Positions 33,181 through 42,691 are shown, counted from the stretch's first letter. The stretch is 64,000 nucleotides of DNA from Solirubrobacter sp963792915 (GCA_963792915.1 CAWBYD010000006.1:868001-932000), one strand, 5' to 3'. A program made the numbers and translations. Notes: generated by a model not told the origin, from the letters alone.

Positions 33181-33498
33181 TCAGGCGACGATGCCCTTGA
33201 CCGATCCGAGGAAGATCAGCGTGCCCAGCGAGGCGCCGATGATCACCATCCCGCGGCGGCTGCCGAACATCAGGGCCCCGGCCCCAACGACGCAGCCAAG
33301 CGGCGCCACCGCGGCCATCGCCACCAGCGCCGGACCGATCAGCGCGTCCGCTGCGGCCACGAACCCGTCGAGCCCTTCGGCCTTGTCGGGGATCGCTGCT
33401 GCACGGCGCACGATCGCCACAACGCCATCGCTCCCTGACGCCACCACCAACGCCGACAGCGCGAGCAGCCCTGCGGCGTGCCAGCCGGTCGATCGCAT
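33181..33498 (-). CDS. small two-helix membrane protein, VirB2/pilin-like
   Basis: 105 aa. An N-terminal signal-like helix (AAGLLALSALVVASG), a short polar region, then two helices (ALVAMAAVAPLGCVVGAGAL and GMVIIGASLGTLIFLGSVKG). Size, topology and position just before the TrbL-like gene resemble VirB2/TrbC-type pilins. I cannot confirm by sequence motif. The ATG at 33498 is chosen because it directly precedes the signal helix. Confidence 0.62.
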   Translation of the reverse strand: MRSTGWHAAGLLALSALVVASGSDGVVAIVRRAAAIPDKAEGLDGFVAAADALIGPALVAMAAVAPLGCVVGAGALMFGSRRGMVIIGASLGTLIFLGSVKGIVA

Positions 33499-33624
33499 CC
33501 GTGGAGCACTTCTTGAACACGCGATCACCCCTGAAGCCGGTCCGAAGTGCGGCACCCACGTGTGCCGCAAACAGACCATTGAGAAACGGCCGTCGGGTGC
33601 CTGCCCGAAGGCAGTGATGCGGGC

Positions 33625-34179
33625 TCAGCATCCGTCCACCTCGCACGGGGCATAGCCGAGCGCACGCGCCAACCGCCCTGCCGTTTCGACGCCCACGCGC
33701 TCCAACAGCCGCGCCGGATACGTGCGCCCACGCCGATCGGTCTTCGGCGCCGTCGCCCGCATTCCCAGCCAGCGCTCCACCTGTACCTGCGAGGTGCCCA
33801 TCCGCCGCGCCAACGCGGCAATCGTCAGGCCAGGCTCACGCCGTCGACGATCGACGAGCAACTGACGCAGCACCTCCGTGCTCACGTCGGAACCGCCGAA
33901 CTCAGAGATGCATCGCCGGTCGACGTCGGCCTCCAGCAGTCGCTCAACACGCGCCACCGACACGCGCATCTCACGCGCGGCCTCCGACACCGACAGGCCC
34001 CCGCCCGTGACCAGGCGGACCGCCCGCCGTCGTCGCGCGGCACACGCCGGGCACGACCGATCCGGATGGCGCTCACACCAATCGCAGGCCGGCGGAGTTG
34101 CTGCGCTACTCGGTCCCGCCGCTTCCTGCGTCGGACGGGTTGAGCCATCGCGCACGGGTCGCGACTCGGTCAGGGACAT
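33625..34179 (-). CDS. HTH protein with N-terminal zinc ribbon
   Basis: 184 aa. A CDWCERHPDRSCPACAARR segment gives a CxxC...CxxC zinc ribbon (about residues 32-47). It is followed by two helix-turn-helix-like units (GLSVSEAAREMRVSVARVER and TIAALARRMGTSQVQVERWL). Probably a DNA-binding regulator of the secretion operon, whose first gene starts 126 bp downstream on the same strand. No named family. Confidence 0.7.
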   Translation of the reverse strand: MSLTESRPVRDGSTRPTQEAAGPSSAATPPACDWCERHPDRSCPACAARRRRAVRLVTGGGLSVSEAAREMRVSVARVERLLEADVDRRCISEFGGSDVSTEVLRQLLVDRRRREPGLTIAALARRMGTSQVQVERWLGMRATAPKTDRRGRTYPARLLERVGVETAGRLARALGYAPCEVDGC

Positions 34180-34183
34180 GGCG

Positions 34184-34289
34184 TGACCTCGCGTCGGGGA
34201 AATCGCCTTGCGGTAGCGAACGCCCGCACCAGGGGCGCTCCACTCGATAGGCGGCGACGCCGGGGGGGCCTCCGCGCCGATCTTCTGCG
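34184..34289. other. spacer before the Ig-like pseudogene
   Basis: About 105 bp with no supported feature. Confidence 0.3.
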
Positions 34290-34833
34290 CGTTTCCCTAA
34301 TGCGGGACTCGGCGGCGGGCGGTGACCGCCCAAAATCCGCGCCCTGCGCCGCAAACCGGACCACGACGCTGAGCCGCCGCAGCCGGGCCATCCGGGGCGC
34401 CAACCGCAGCCGGCGACTCCGCTCGCACGTGGCTGGCAGTTCGAACGTCGATGACGCGATCGATGGCAGCGGTGCGGTTTCCCGACGCATCCTCGACCTC
34501 AACTCGAACCTGATGCTGGCCGGAGGCCGGCAGCGACGAGGAGGACGAAGCCGTGCGAAGTCGACGCAACAGGACACGCCGATGCGCAGCTGAACTCGGT
34601 GCGGGTTCGCGTTCGCGGGGTCGACGTCACGGCAATCCGCCGCCGCGGGCGCGAACGGCTCAGTCTCCGTAACGCGCCCGTCGACCGTGACGATCAGGCG
34701 CTACAGCCCGAGGCCGACGTCGGAGGCGCTGATCGACACCGTGCGGGCGGACTCCTCATGGCGCCGAAGGCGCTCGCCGGCACGCCGCGATGCAGGCTGC
34801 GATGCGCACGATGCGACGGCTCGTGGGCTTCAC
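34290..34833 (-). pseudogene. decayed secreted protein with Ig-like repeats
   Basis: A GTG at 34833 overlaps the natural end of the upstream sigma-factor gene and begins VKPTSRRIVRIAACIAAC, a signal peptide. Coherent protein continues only by changing frame: ARTVSISASDVGLGL (then an in-frame TAG), RLIVTVDGRVTETEPFAP, ADCRDVDPANANPH, and after another shift GQHQVRVEVEDASGNRTAAI. This order (substitution strand, cysteine, DVDPANANP, GQHQVRV, DASGN) is typical of bacterial Ig-like surface proteins. At least three frame breaks and one stop make it a pseudogene. Confidence 0.65.
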
Positions 34834-36168
34834 GGTCGAAACTCCCCGCTGAAGGACGAGCTTTGCGGACTCTTCGAGCGCTTCGGAGAGCGGGCGGAGG
34901 AGGAGGAGGAGGCGCGCTGGACGTTTCGTTCGCCGTGGCCGCGGAGGCGGCGCTCGGCTTGGCGGTGGCGTTGACCTGCGGCGCCACGGCCTGGGGCCCG
35001 AACTCGCGCGCGGCCGCCGCCCGCTGGCGGCGTCGGCGTTCACTGGTGCCCAGCCCAGCCCCGCTGCTCCGGCGTTTCGGCTTCGCGGTCGCGGTCGCGG
35101 TCGCAGTGGGTGTGGCAGCCACGGCGGTCGTCGTCGGCCGTGGCGTGGCGGTCGCCTCGCAGCGCTGGTGTGGCGCGGCACGTGCGTGCGCTGCGCGGCG
35201 CGCGGGGTGTGTGAGCTGGTCGCTTTCGGCGCGAACTCGTGCGCGAGTGGACCGGCGCACATGGCCGCGATGGTGACGCCGGCGCAGCCGACGGCGACCT
35301 TGGTGCCGAGTCCGACCGTGAGCGCGGTGCCCGCGCCCACGGCCGTGCCGCTCGTGAGTGCGGCGTCCTGCGCGTCGCGCGCTGCTGCTCCGCCGCCGCC
35401 GCGGCCGACGACGGCTCCTAGGCGCGCGGCGAGCCGCTCCCACGCCCCGATCAGCGGCACGCTGATCACCTCGAGCAGTCCGCGCGCGCGGAGCGCGTAG
35501 GCGCGACAGTGCAGGCAGTCCAGCAGGTGCACGTCGATCCGCGCCGCCTCGTGTCGCGGGTATCGCGTCCCTGCTCGTAGCAGCTGCCGCACGGGACCGC
35601 ACGCGGGGCCGGACTCGGCGCTGGTCAACGCGTCGAGCCCGCGCTGGCTGGCGCGCGTGAGCCGGCGCTCGTACTGGGAGCGGCTGAGGCCGAGCTCGGC
35701 GGCGATCTCAGCGGGCGCGCGCTGCTCGAGGTACTTCAGCCGCAGCACCTCGGCGTCGTCGGGCCGCAGGCGCTTCAGTGTGCGCTCGACGGTGGCGCGC
35801 CGCTGAGCCAGGGCTTGGGCCGCCTCGAGCTCGCTGTCGGGAGTTGGCCCCGCGTCGGCGAGTTCTCCGGCGTCGTCGATCGGCACGAACTCGCGCGCGC
35901 CGTTCTGCAGGCTGCGGCCGTAGCGGCGGCGGAGCTCGTCGAGCGCATCGTGGTGCAGGGCGCGGCGCAGGTAGTTGCGTCGCCGCCGTCCGTCGCTTGG
36001 CAGGCGCGGATCGGCCGCCAGGACGGGCAGCGCGTCGGCCACCAGATCCTCGGCATCTTCGAGGCTGAGCGCGTCCGGGAACTGGTGCGCAAGCCACCCG
36101 ACGAGGTTCTCGCGCTCCGCCGCGAGGCGCTCGAGCTCGGTAGGGGTGGCGAGCACGGCCATCTGCAC
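34830..36168 (-). pseudogene. sigma-70-type factor fused to zinc anti-sigma and membrane helix, frameshifted
   Basis: The first ~310 codons are intact. They hold sigma region 2 (LSLEDAEDLVADALPVLAAD), region 4 (LRPDDAEVLRLKYLEQRAP, EIAAELGLSRSQYERRL), then HLLDCLHC, an H-x3-C-x2-C zinc anti-sigma motif, and a membrane helix (KVAVGCAGVTIAAMCAG). Beyond the helix the frame must shift near 35200 to read AAAAREFGPQAVAPQ and again near 34915 to reach SPQSSSFSGEFRP and the stop at 34830, which overlaps the next gene's GTG. The truncated product (stop at 34756) would still contain sigma, zinc and membrane parts. Start GTG/ATG near 36168 is uncertain. Confidence 0.65.
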
Positions 36169-36468
36169 CAGTAGGCGGAGGTCGCGGACGCCCTCCGCGC
36201 CGGATTACCCTGCCGCCGTCGTGCCCGGCACCCGACCAACGGTCCCCGCCGCGCTCTTGCCCCTCGGAATCGTCACCAGGCAAGACCCGCCGCCGTCGCA
36301 GCCGTTCCCGAGGTGTGAGGTTCCGGCGCGTCGCCGGCCCCCGGGACCATGTTCCTCGACTCGGGCATCTACCGCCAATCGGCGGCGCCGCCAGAACTTC
36401 TCCCCCCAGTCCGGCAACGTGGGGGCGATCGGTCCGCACGGTGACACTCGGCCGTCGTTCGCGGCTCG
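36169..36468. other. spacer upstream of the sigma-factor gene
   Basis: 300 bp. A minus-strand frame at 36205-36447 has no ribosome-binding site and biased composition; not called. The promoter of the sigma gene should lie here. Confidence 0.35.
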
Positions 36469-37161
36469 TCAGCCCGCGTTCCCGCTGACCGGAAGGCGCG
36501 CCGTCGAGCGCCGCCGCCAGTGCGGTCCGGCCTCGACCGCGATCCGGGAGACGTCCTCGGCTGCCAGCCCGTGCTCGGGTCCCCAGCCGTACAGCCACGG
36601 CAACAGATGGTCGACGCCCAGCAGCCAGCCGCCGCGTCCGCCCCGCTCCGCCCCGCCGTACCAGGCGCGCGGCTCGGCGTGGTCGAAGGCCAGGCACACG
36701 ACCGCCTCGACGCGGCCTCGGTAGCCGGGGAGTCGATCGCGCAGCTCATCGCCGAGGCGCGAGAGGACCTCCAGGTCATACAGCGTCCACGCCCCGTCGC
36801 TCGCGCACAACGTGAACACCCCGCCGGGACCGAAGAGCACGAACGGGACCCGCTGCGTCCCGACCAGCACGTAGCGCTCGACCACCCAGCCGTCGACGCC
36901 CGCCAGCTCGCGGGCGACGCGCTCCTCCGCCACGATCAGCCGCCGACTGCGGTCCAGCACGTCGGCGAGACGGCCGACCGCGCCCAGCGCAGCGGGCTGC
37001 ACGTCCAAGGTCAGCGGGACGCCGGAGCCGCCAACACCCCACCGCTGCAGCGAGTTCGGGGCGCCCGAGCCTGGCCGCCGTCGCGATCCCGCCCTCACGC
37101 TGCGCAGCGCCACGCCCACAGCCAGCGCGGCCGCGCCCATCAGCGCGACGATCACCGGCAC
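36469..37161 (-). CDS. membrane-anchored protein, possibly NERD-like
   Basis: 230 aa. One N-terminal helix (IVALMGAAALAVGVALRSV), a basic linker, then a soluble alpha/beta domain with RYVLVGTQRVPFVLFGPGGV, FTLCASDGAWTLYDLEVLSR and RVEAVVCLAFDH. The pattern of a variable-length N-terminus, GPGGVFxL and a following acidic/charged strand recalls nuclease-related (NERD) domains, but the catalytic residues are not obvious. It is on the same strand as the secretion genes and may belong to the accessory element. Confidence 0.55.
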   Translation of the reverse strand: MPVIVALMGAAALAVGVALRSVRAGSRRRPGSGAPNSLQRWGVGGSGVPLTLDVQPAALGAVGRLADVLDRSRRLIVAEERVARELAGVDGWVVERYVLVGTQRVPFVLFGPGGVFTLCASDGAWTLYDLEVLSRLGDELRDRLPGYRGRVEAVVCLAFDHAEPRAWYGGAERGGRGGWLLGVDHLLPWLYGWGPEHGLAAEDVSRIAVEAGPHWRRRSTARLPVSGNAG

Positions 37162-37503
37162 CGAAGCAAGCGGCGTGGGGATGCAGATCGAGGACGATCA
37201 CAACGCGACGCAGGACAGTGGGCCGCAGCTCACCGAACGACGCTAACGCCGCCGCGGACGACATCGTGCGCACCCAGAGGCGATGAGGTCTGCTTGTCGC
37301 ACATTTGATGCAGAAACGTTGCAATGTCGTCACAGTCCGGCACGAACGCGTCACACCTCGTCGCGCCGTCCGCCTCCGGGAGCGGGCGCCGACGTGCTGG
37401 TGGAGGTGACTCGCCGAATCGTCAAAGACCGCGCGTACGGTCGGCTCCATGCCACCCACCCCCCCGCACGCTCCCCCGTCCCACCACCGACTCCGAGCGG
37501 CGC
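37162..37503. other. divergent promoter region
   Basis: 340 bp between the minus-strand gene at 36469 and the plus-strand sigma gene. It includes an AT-richer patch (CACATTTGATGCAGAAACG, about 37300) that could be a promoter, and a poly-C tract just before the sigma gene. Confidence 0.4.
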
Positions 37504-38136
37504 ATGATCCTCGCCGCGCGCCGCGGCGATCCCACCGCGCAGGCCCGCGTCCTCTCCCAATACGAACCGATGATGCGCCTCATCGCCCGCCGCCTGTACC
37601 TCCCCGGCGGCGAGCCCGACGACCTCGCCCAGGAAGCGCGCATGGGCCTGCTCGACGCGATGCGCACGTGGGACCCCGCCCGCGGCGTCCCGTTCAGCAA
37701 CTTCGCCTGGCTGTGCTCCACCCGCGAAGCCCGCAACGCCGTCCACGCCGCCCGCGCCACCAAGCACCACGCCCTCACCACAGCCACCCCACTCGGCATC
37801 GCCGACGGCAGCGCCACGGACGCCTACACGGCCGGCGAAACGCCCCTCGACTTCCAGGCCAACGCCGAGCGCCGCCGACGCGTTCACACCACGGGCGCCG
37901 CGTCGGCCAACGGCGGCGACCACGACCCCGTCGCCAAGACCCTCGCCCGCGAGCAGCTGCAGGCGCTGATCGCCCGCACGCGTACGCTCTCGCCGCTTGA
38001 GCGACGCGCGCTCATGCTCGCCAACAACGACCGCCCGCACACCGAGATCGCCACCACGCTGCACATCCGCGTCCGAGCCGTCAACAACGCACTCCAGCGC
38101 GCGCGTCAGAAACTCCGCGAACCGATCGCCGCCTGA
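37504..38136 (+). CDS. sigma-70-family RNA polymerase sigma factor
   Basis: About 210 aa from the ATG at 37504. Region 2 is clear (MRLIARRLYLPGGEPDDLAQ, EARMGLLDAMRTWDPARGVP), as is region 4 (LSPLERRALMLANNDRPHTE, IATTLHIRVRAVNNALQRAR). It resembles SigH/Spo0H-like factors rather than short ECFs. The linker is long and His/Asp-rich. Codons upstream (TTDSERR) continue the fold, so the true start may be earlier, before a poly-C tract that could hide a frameshift. Confidence 0.8.
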   Translation: MILAARRGDPTAQARVLSQYEPMMRLIARRLYLPGGEPDDLAQEARMGLLDAMRTWDPARGVPFSNFAWLCSTREARNAVHAARATKHHALTTATPLGIADGSATDAYTAGETPLDFQANAERRRRVHTTGAASANGGDHDPVAKTLAREQLQALIARTRTLSPLERRALMLANNDRPHTEIATTLHIRVRAVNNALQRARQKLREPIAA

Positions 38137-38268
38137 CTGGCGGAGAACGCATTGGCGCACGCCCGCGGGTCAACAGGCGCGGCGAACTCGTCTCGCAATG
38201 GTGTGCGTGAGGCCGTGTGAACCGACCGCCTTCGCGCACCGCTGCCGCGCTGTGGCTCCCGACCGCCG

Positions 38269-38622
38269 ATGACGCTCGACCCGGATGACATCGAAGCTGT
38301 CGCGCGGCGCGTGGCCGAGCTGCTACGAGCATCGACGAGCGCGACCGAGCCGCTCGTCGACGCGGCCGAGCTCGCCCGGATCCTCGGCGTCGACCGCGAT
38401 TGGGTCTACGCGCGCGCGGGCCGGCTCGGTGCCGTACGGCTCGGCGACGGGCCGAAGGCCCGGCTCCGCTTCGACATTGAACGCGTCCGCGCGACTCTCG
38501 CGGCAGTGGGGCCAGGCAAGCAGCCTCCCCGGGACGAGCCGCCGCGCCGTCGGCGCGGACGCCCGCGCAGACATGCGGGCGCAGTGGGTGTGCCACTCAT
38601 CCAGGGGAGGTCAAGTCGGTGA
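38269..38622 (+). CDS. helix-turn-helix protein, excisionase-like
   Basis: 117 aa. Central HTH: VDAAELARILGVDRDWVYAR, then AGRLGAVRLGDGPKARLRFD, the MerR/AlpA/excisionase layout, followed by a basic tail (PRRRRGRPRRH). It lies upstream of the tyrosine integrase in the same direction, the normal place for a recombination directionality factor. Confidence 0.72.
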   Translation: MTLDPDDIEAVARRVAELLRASTSATEPLVDAAELARILGVDRDWVYARAGRLGAVRLGDGPKARLRFDIERVRATLAAVGPGKQPPRDEPPRRRRGRPRRHAGAVGVPLIQGRSSR

Positions 38623-38959
38623 CGAGCGGCCGTAGGCTCTCGACGCCGTTGCTCGCATGTACTTCGCGTGCGACGTCGCGATTCGTGATCTTCGAGGACG
38701 CTGCGCCCGCCCTCAACCGGAAGGGTGCGTGCGGCCGAGAACGGCCGCCATTGCGCGGACTGCGGGCGGGTCACCGTCCAACCGCTGCCCGACTCGTTCG
38801 GGATCGGGCGAAGCCGCGAGCCGCCGATTCCGTCAGCGGCAGCTCGACACGGGCCGGCTGCTCGAGCTCGTCGGTCGCCCGCGGGATACCCCGGCCGGTC
38901 GATCGCAGGGAGCGGGGCGCCCGGTGACGGCGCTCGCGCCCGGGGGTAGGCTGGCCGTC
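38619..38959 (+). pseudogene. probable decayed small gene before the integrase
   Basis: 341 bp without an intact convincing gene. A zinc-ribbon-like piece (NGRHCADCGRVTVQPLPDSF) reads in one frame and EAASRRFRQRQLDTGRLLEL continues in another, with the break near 38815. A GTG at 38619 overlaps the preceding stop but opens a third, low-quality frame. I read this as a frameshifted small protein. Confidence 0.35.
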
Positions 38960-40504
38960 GTGGCCAGGCCTACAGTCGGCACCGTCATCCGGAAGAGCAC
39001 GACCCGCGGCACGAGCTTTGCGTTGCGCGTGACCTTTCAAGGCGAGCGCGTGTTCGTCCCGCTCGGCGGGTCCTGGGAGGCCTGGACGGAGGAACGCGTC
39101 CAGGCCGAGCGCGAGCACATCGCGCGGATGATCGCCCGCGGCGAGTGGACGCCACCCGACAGCGACCGGGCTGCCGCCGCGCCGGGGGAGCCGCCGAGCT
39201 TCCAGGTGTTCGCGTCCGAGTGGCTGGAACGCAAGCGCCGCCGCGTCGGCACGAAGACCCACAGCGACCTTCTGTGGCGACTGACTACCGGCATGGACCA
39301 CTTCGGCCTTCACCGCGTCGACCGGATCGACGAGGTCGTGATCGAGGACTTCGTGCAGGCGATGCTCGCCGAGCGCGAAGCGATACGCGTCGCCGCGGCC
39401 GCCGGCCACCCGCTGATGCAGACGGTCATGCTCCCTGACGGGCGGACCTACGAGCGCCGCCGCCGGCCGCTGTCGAACGGGTCGATAAACAAGGCGATCG
39501 CGGCCGTCCGTATGGTGCTCAAGGACGCCCGTCGGCGCTATCCGAAGCACGTCCTCCGCAACCCCGCCGCCGAACACGACGTCTACTTGAAGGTCCCGCC
39601 GGCGGCGAGGTCGTTCCTCGAGCCGCACCACATCGCCGCGATGCTCGAAGCGGCGCACCAACTCGACGGCCGCGGTGGTGTGCTCGACTGGGAGAGGGTC
39701 GCCTACATCCGGCAGTCGGACAAGAGCGCCGTCAAGCTCGCACGCGACCTCGGCGTCTCCGACGTGCTGATCGGCAAGGTCCGCCGCGGACTGGTGTGGA
39801 ACGACGCGCGCGCCGGTAACCGTCGCCAGAAGCGCGCGATTGTCGGCGCGCTCGTGCTCGCCGGCCCGCGCATCTCCGAGCTGTGCGGGCTGCCGGACGA
39901 CCGGCTCGATCTCGCCGGCGGCCGGATCCTGATCCCGCCGCGCGACATGGACGAAACCGGCCCGCAGACGAAGACGTTCGCCGGCGAGCGGATCATCCCG
40001 ATGGTCCCCGCCCTGCGCGACATTCTCCTCGACTCACGCGCGAGCTCGGGCGTGCGAACCGAGTCTTCCGGGCCGAGCTCCGCCGCGTTTTCCACACGCA
40101 ACGGCACGCCGCAGACGCCGGGGAACGTCGCCCATCACGTCCTCGCGCCCACGGTCGCGCTCGCCGCGGAGCTGCTTCGCGCGCGCCGGCAGACGCCGAT
40201 GCCGAACGTCACGCCGCACACGCTGCGGCGCACGTTCGCGTCGATCCTCGCCGAGTGCGGCGTCGCCCCGCGCCGCGCGATGTACCTGCTCGGCCACACC
40301 GACGCGAAGCTCACGCTCAGCGTCTACCAGCAGGTTCTCGACATGAGCGGCGACGCCGTCGAGACCCTCGAGCAGGTTCTCGGCGGGGACCTCGACGACA
40401 TCGGTGAACTGCTCAACGGCCGGACTCGCCGCCGGCGGCGGGCGACGGAGCAGGCCGACGCGGTCGACGACGCCCTCCATGGCCTCATGGACGGTGAGCG
40501 ATGA
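38960..40504 (+). CDS. tyrosine-family site-specific integrase
   Basis: 514 aa. N-terminal arm-binding and core-binding parts (TRGTSFALRVTFQGERVFVP, VFASEWLERKRRRVGTKTHS). The catalytic domain contains Arg in LVLAGPRISELCGLPDDRLD, HTLRRTFASILAECGV (HxxR), LLGHTDAKLTLSVY (His and the nucleophilic Tyr). Between core-binding and catalytic parts is an extra HTH-like stretch (YIRQSDKSAVKLARDLGVSD). GTG at 38960 chosen by similarity to integrases starting VARPTVGTV. It ends 279 bp from the 3' half of the tRNA-Thr gene, a likely attachment site. Confidence 0.92.
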   Translation: MARPTVGTVIRKSTTRGTSFALRVTFQGERVFVPLGGSWEAWTEERVQAEREHIARMIARGEWTPPDSDRAAAAPGEPPSFQVFASEWLERKRRRVGTKTHSDLLWRLTTGMDHFGLHRVDRIDEVVIEDFVQAMLAEREAIRVAAAAGHPLMQTVMLPDGRTYERRRRPLSNGSINKAIAAVRMVLKDARRRYPKHVLRNPAAEHDVYLKVPPAARSFLEPHHIAAMLEAAHQLDGRGGVLDWERVAYIRQSDKSAVKLARDLGVSDVLIGKVRRGLVWNDARAGNRRQKRAIVGALVLAGPRISELCGLPDDRLDLAGGRILIPPRDMDETGPQTKTFAGERIIPMVPALRDILLDSRASSGVRTESSGPSSAAFSTRNGTPQTPGNVAHHVLAPTVALAAELLRARRQTPMPNVTPHTLRRTFASILAECGVAPRRAMYLLGHTDAKLTLSVYQQVLDMSGDAVETLEQVLGGDLDDIGELLNGRTRRRRRATEQADAVDDALHGLMDGER

Positions 40505-40782
40505 GCTGCGTACACCGGCGATCCGCCTAGCTCGCTCGCGCGATCTGCGGGCAAGAGGGCCACGACCAGCGGGTGGCCAAGAACCCGCGCGAGGACTACG
40601 GCTATCCCGACTCGGTCGATCTGGGCACGCCGCTGCGCGACGGCAACTGCTGTGGCGCGAGCGCCATCGCGCCCGTCGTAGTGTCACCGAATCGTCACCA
40701 GCGCCGCAGGATTTGATGGCCTCCAACGCTAGGACGTCCGGGAAAGCGCGAGAATCCTTGCTGCGGAGCCACATCGGCGAGA
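40505..40782. other. spacer between integrase and tRNA fragment
   Basis: 278 bp, no gene. Expected to hold attachment and arm-type sites of the integrase; none can be named by eye. Confidence 0.35.
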
Positions 40783-40824
40783 AGCCGGAGGACGGATTCG
40801 AACCGACGACCTACCGCTTACAAG
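40783..40824 (-). tRNA. 3' half of split tRNA-Thr(TGT)
   Basis: On the minus strand the sequence runs from the anticodon loop CTTGTAA through GCGGT (anticodon stem 3' strand), AGGTC (variable loop), GTCGG-TTCGAAT-CCGTC (T arm, one T-T mismatch) and CTCCGGC-T (acceptor and discriminator). The bases upstream of the anticodon loop do not pair, so only the 3' half is present. The 5' half lies at 45041-45077. Confidence 0.88.
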
Positions 40825-40881
40825 ATCCCGGCGGGCGGTGATGCGTGCATCAGGACGCCTTGCGTCGCGCCTGCAAATCGG

Positions 40882-42223
40882 TCACTTCTGCGTGTGGCTC
40901 GTGAGCTCGGCGGGTGCGTGCTCGCCGAGATCGAGCGCTTCCAGCCGCGCTTCCATCCGTGCGCGCAACTGCTCGCGCCGGCGATCACCGAAGTGCGCCC
41001 GGTAGACAGAGCGGGTGACGTTGGAGTTCTTGTGCCTCAGCAGGTCGCGTGCCTCCTCGGCGTCGAGGCAGTCCATCGCGGCGCCGTGGCGCAGCGCGTG
41101 GAAGTCGGGCAGATCCAGCTCGCGGCGCTTGACGCGGGCCGCGCGACGTAGCGGCCTTGGACGTCGACGACGAGCTGCCCGGGCTTGTCGTGTTCGAAGA
41201 GCTCCGGGAACGTGGGCAGGCCGTCCGGCGTCGCGTGCACGTTGTTGCGCGGCGTAGAGCGCGCGCATCACGTTGCGGTAGCCGAGTGGCCGGCCCGTCC
41301 GAGTGCCGAACACGTAGGAGCTGTGGCCCGGTGGGCGCCTTCGTCTGCGCCTTGTGCTTGAGCAGCATCAGCGCGGCCGCGCGCGGGAGCGGCAACATCG
41401 CCTTGCTCTCGTCGGTCTTGAGCGCGACGCGCTGGCCTTGGTGATCGACCTGGAACGCGAAGCGGATCGTGGCGGCGTCGACGTCGGCCAGCTCGAGATC
41501 CTGCCACCAGAGACCGAGCAGCTCGCCTTCGCGGCCGGCGGTGATGCTCGCGAGCCGGAAGCAGCGTCGCCCACGGCTCCGTCGACGCCGCGATCGTCTG
41601 CGCCAGCTCGTCGGACGCTGTAGATGCGCCGCTCAGGGGTAGCGCTCGGCTTCGGGCGCTCGCTGGTGCTCGAGCAGCTCGAACGGGTTCTCGCCGCGCC
41701 AACGACAGTGGCGGCGAGCGAACTTGAACACCCGGCTCCCGGCCCGGACGATGCCGGTGATCGTCCACTCGGCGAGGCCGAGCGCGCGTAGATCGCGAAC
41801 CAGGCGCGCGGCATCGGTGACGTCGATCGCGTCCATGCGGCGGTTGCCCCAGAGCGGGCGCAGATGGTGCTTGATCGCGCTCGCGTAGTTCGATCGCGTC
41901 GAAGGGGCGCAGCTCGACCACCTGCTCGGCGAGCCAACGATCGGCAGCCTCGCCGAACTTCAGACGCGGGTTCGCGCTCTCGCTCGCCGCTGCTCGCGCG
42001 TGCCGTGCGTGCACGGAGCAGCGCGCGGGCAGCGGTGATCGCCACGTTCGGACCTTGCGCCAGCGTTGACGACCATCGGCGTCGCGATAGCCGATCTCCA
42101 GCGTGCCGTCCGGCGCGCCAGTAGATGCCCTTGTTCGCGGGCACCGCGCACGCGCCGCTTGGGCTTGCTCTTCGAGTCGAGCGGCCACGGCTGCGGCGGT
42201 GTCAAGCCGCGCTCATGCGGCAC
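40882..42223 (-). pseudogene. tyrosine integrase remnant of the integrative element
   Basis: Pieces in all three frames line up as one integrase: PHERGLTPPQPWPLDSKSK, DGTLEIGYRDADGRQRWRKV, LKFGEAADRWLAEQVVELRP, MDAIDVTDAARLVRDLRALG, NPFELLEHQRAPEAERYP, then FGTRTGRPLGYRNVMRALY, LPDFHALRHGAAMDCLD and LLRHKNSNVTRSVYRAHFGD (HxLRH and the nucleophilic Tyr). At least six frame changes are required. It lies next to the tRNA-Thr 3' half, as int genes do in such elements. Confidence 0.82.
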
Positions 42224-42526
42224 GGCTCAGCGTCGACGTCGCTCGCCCGACGCCAGGCGTCGATGTCAGCGCGCTTGAACCACGCCTTGCCGCCCGGCAG
42301 TCCTGCTCGAAGTGCACCTCGCGAGCCGCCATCGCGCTGATGGAGCGCGTGGATCGAGGTTCCGGCGTACGCGGCCGCCTCGCGCGGAATCCATCCAGCG
42401 ATCCTCGTCAGGTGCGCACCGGCACCGGCAGGTACGGCGCGAGCAACTCGGCCAGCTGACGCAGCCCGCCCTCGTCGCCGCGATGACCGCCGCCAGGGCA
42501 TGCCGCGGCTCGTGATCTCCCATCAC
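42202..42526 (-). pseudogene. excisionase-like gene remnant
   Basis: Frames in sequence give MGDHEPRHALAAVIA, GDEGGLRQLAELLAPYLPVP, GWIPREAAAYAGTSIHALH and LPGGKAWFKRADIDAWRRAS, a helix-turn-helix excisionase with its wing. At least three frameshifts. The end overlaps the start of the integrase remnant, as in related elements. Confidence 0.72.
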
Positions 42527-42691
42527 ACAACCTCCCGGTACTCGTGGTCTTCCTCATCACTCGCGCCTCGCGGGCCAGTCGTCGATGTTGGCGGGCTCGC
42601 GCGTGCTTCGAGGTCGCCAGCAACTCGTCGCCGGCCCTCGCATAGCCGCTTCCGGCGTAGCGCCAGGTGGCTGACGTGGATCGAGTTGTGG
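42527..42691. other. spacer between xis and rep remnants
   Basis: Contains a possible tiny frame starting at a GTG that overlaps the rep stop; no coherent protein is visible after allowing frameshifts. Confidence 0.3.

Noticed and set aside
34183..35276. Plus-strand frames at 34.2-35.3 kb as genes
   Set aside because: They are antisense to recognisable minus-strand blocks (sigma C-terminus and Ig-like pieces) and encode biased basic sequence.
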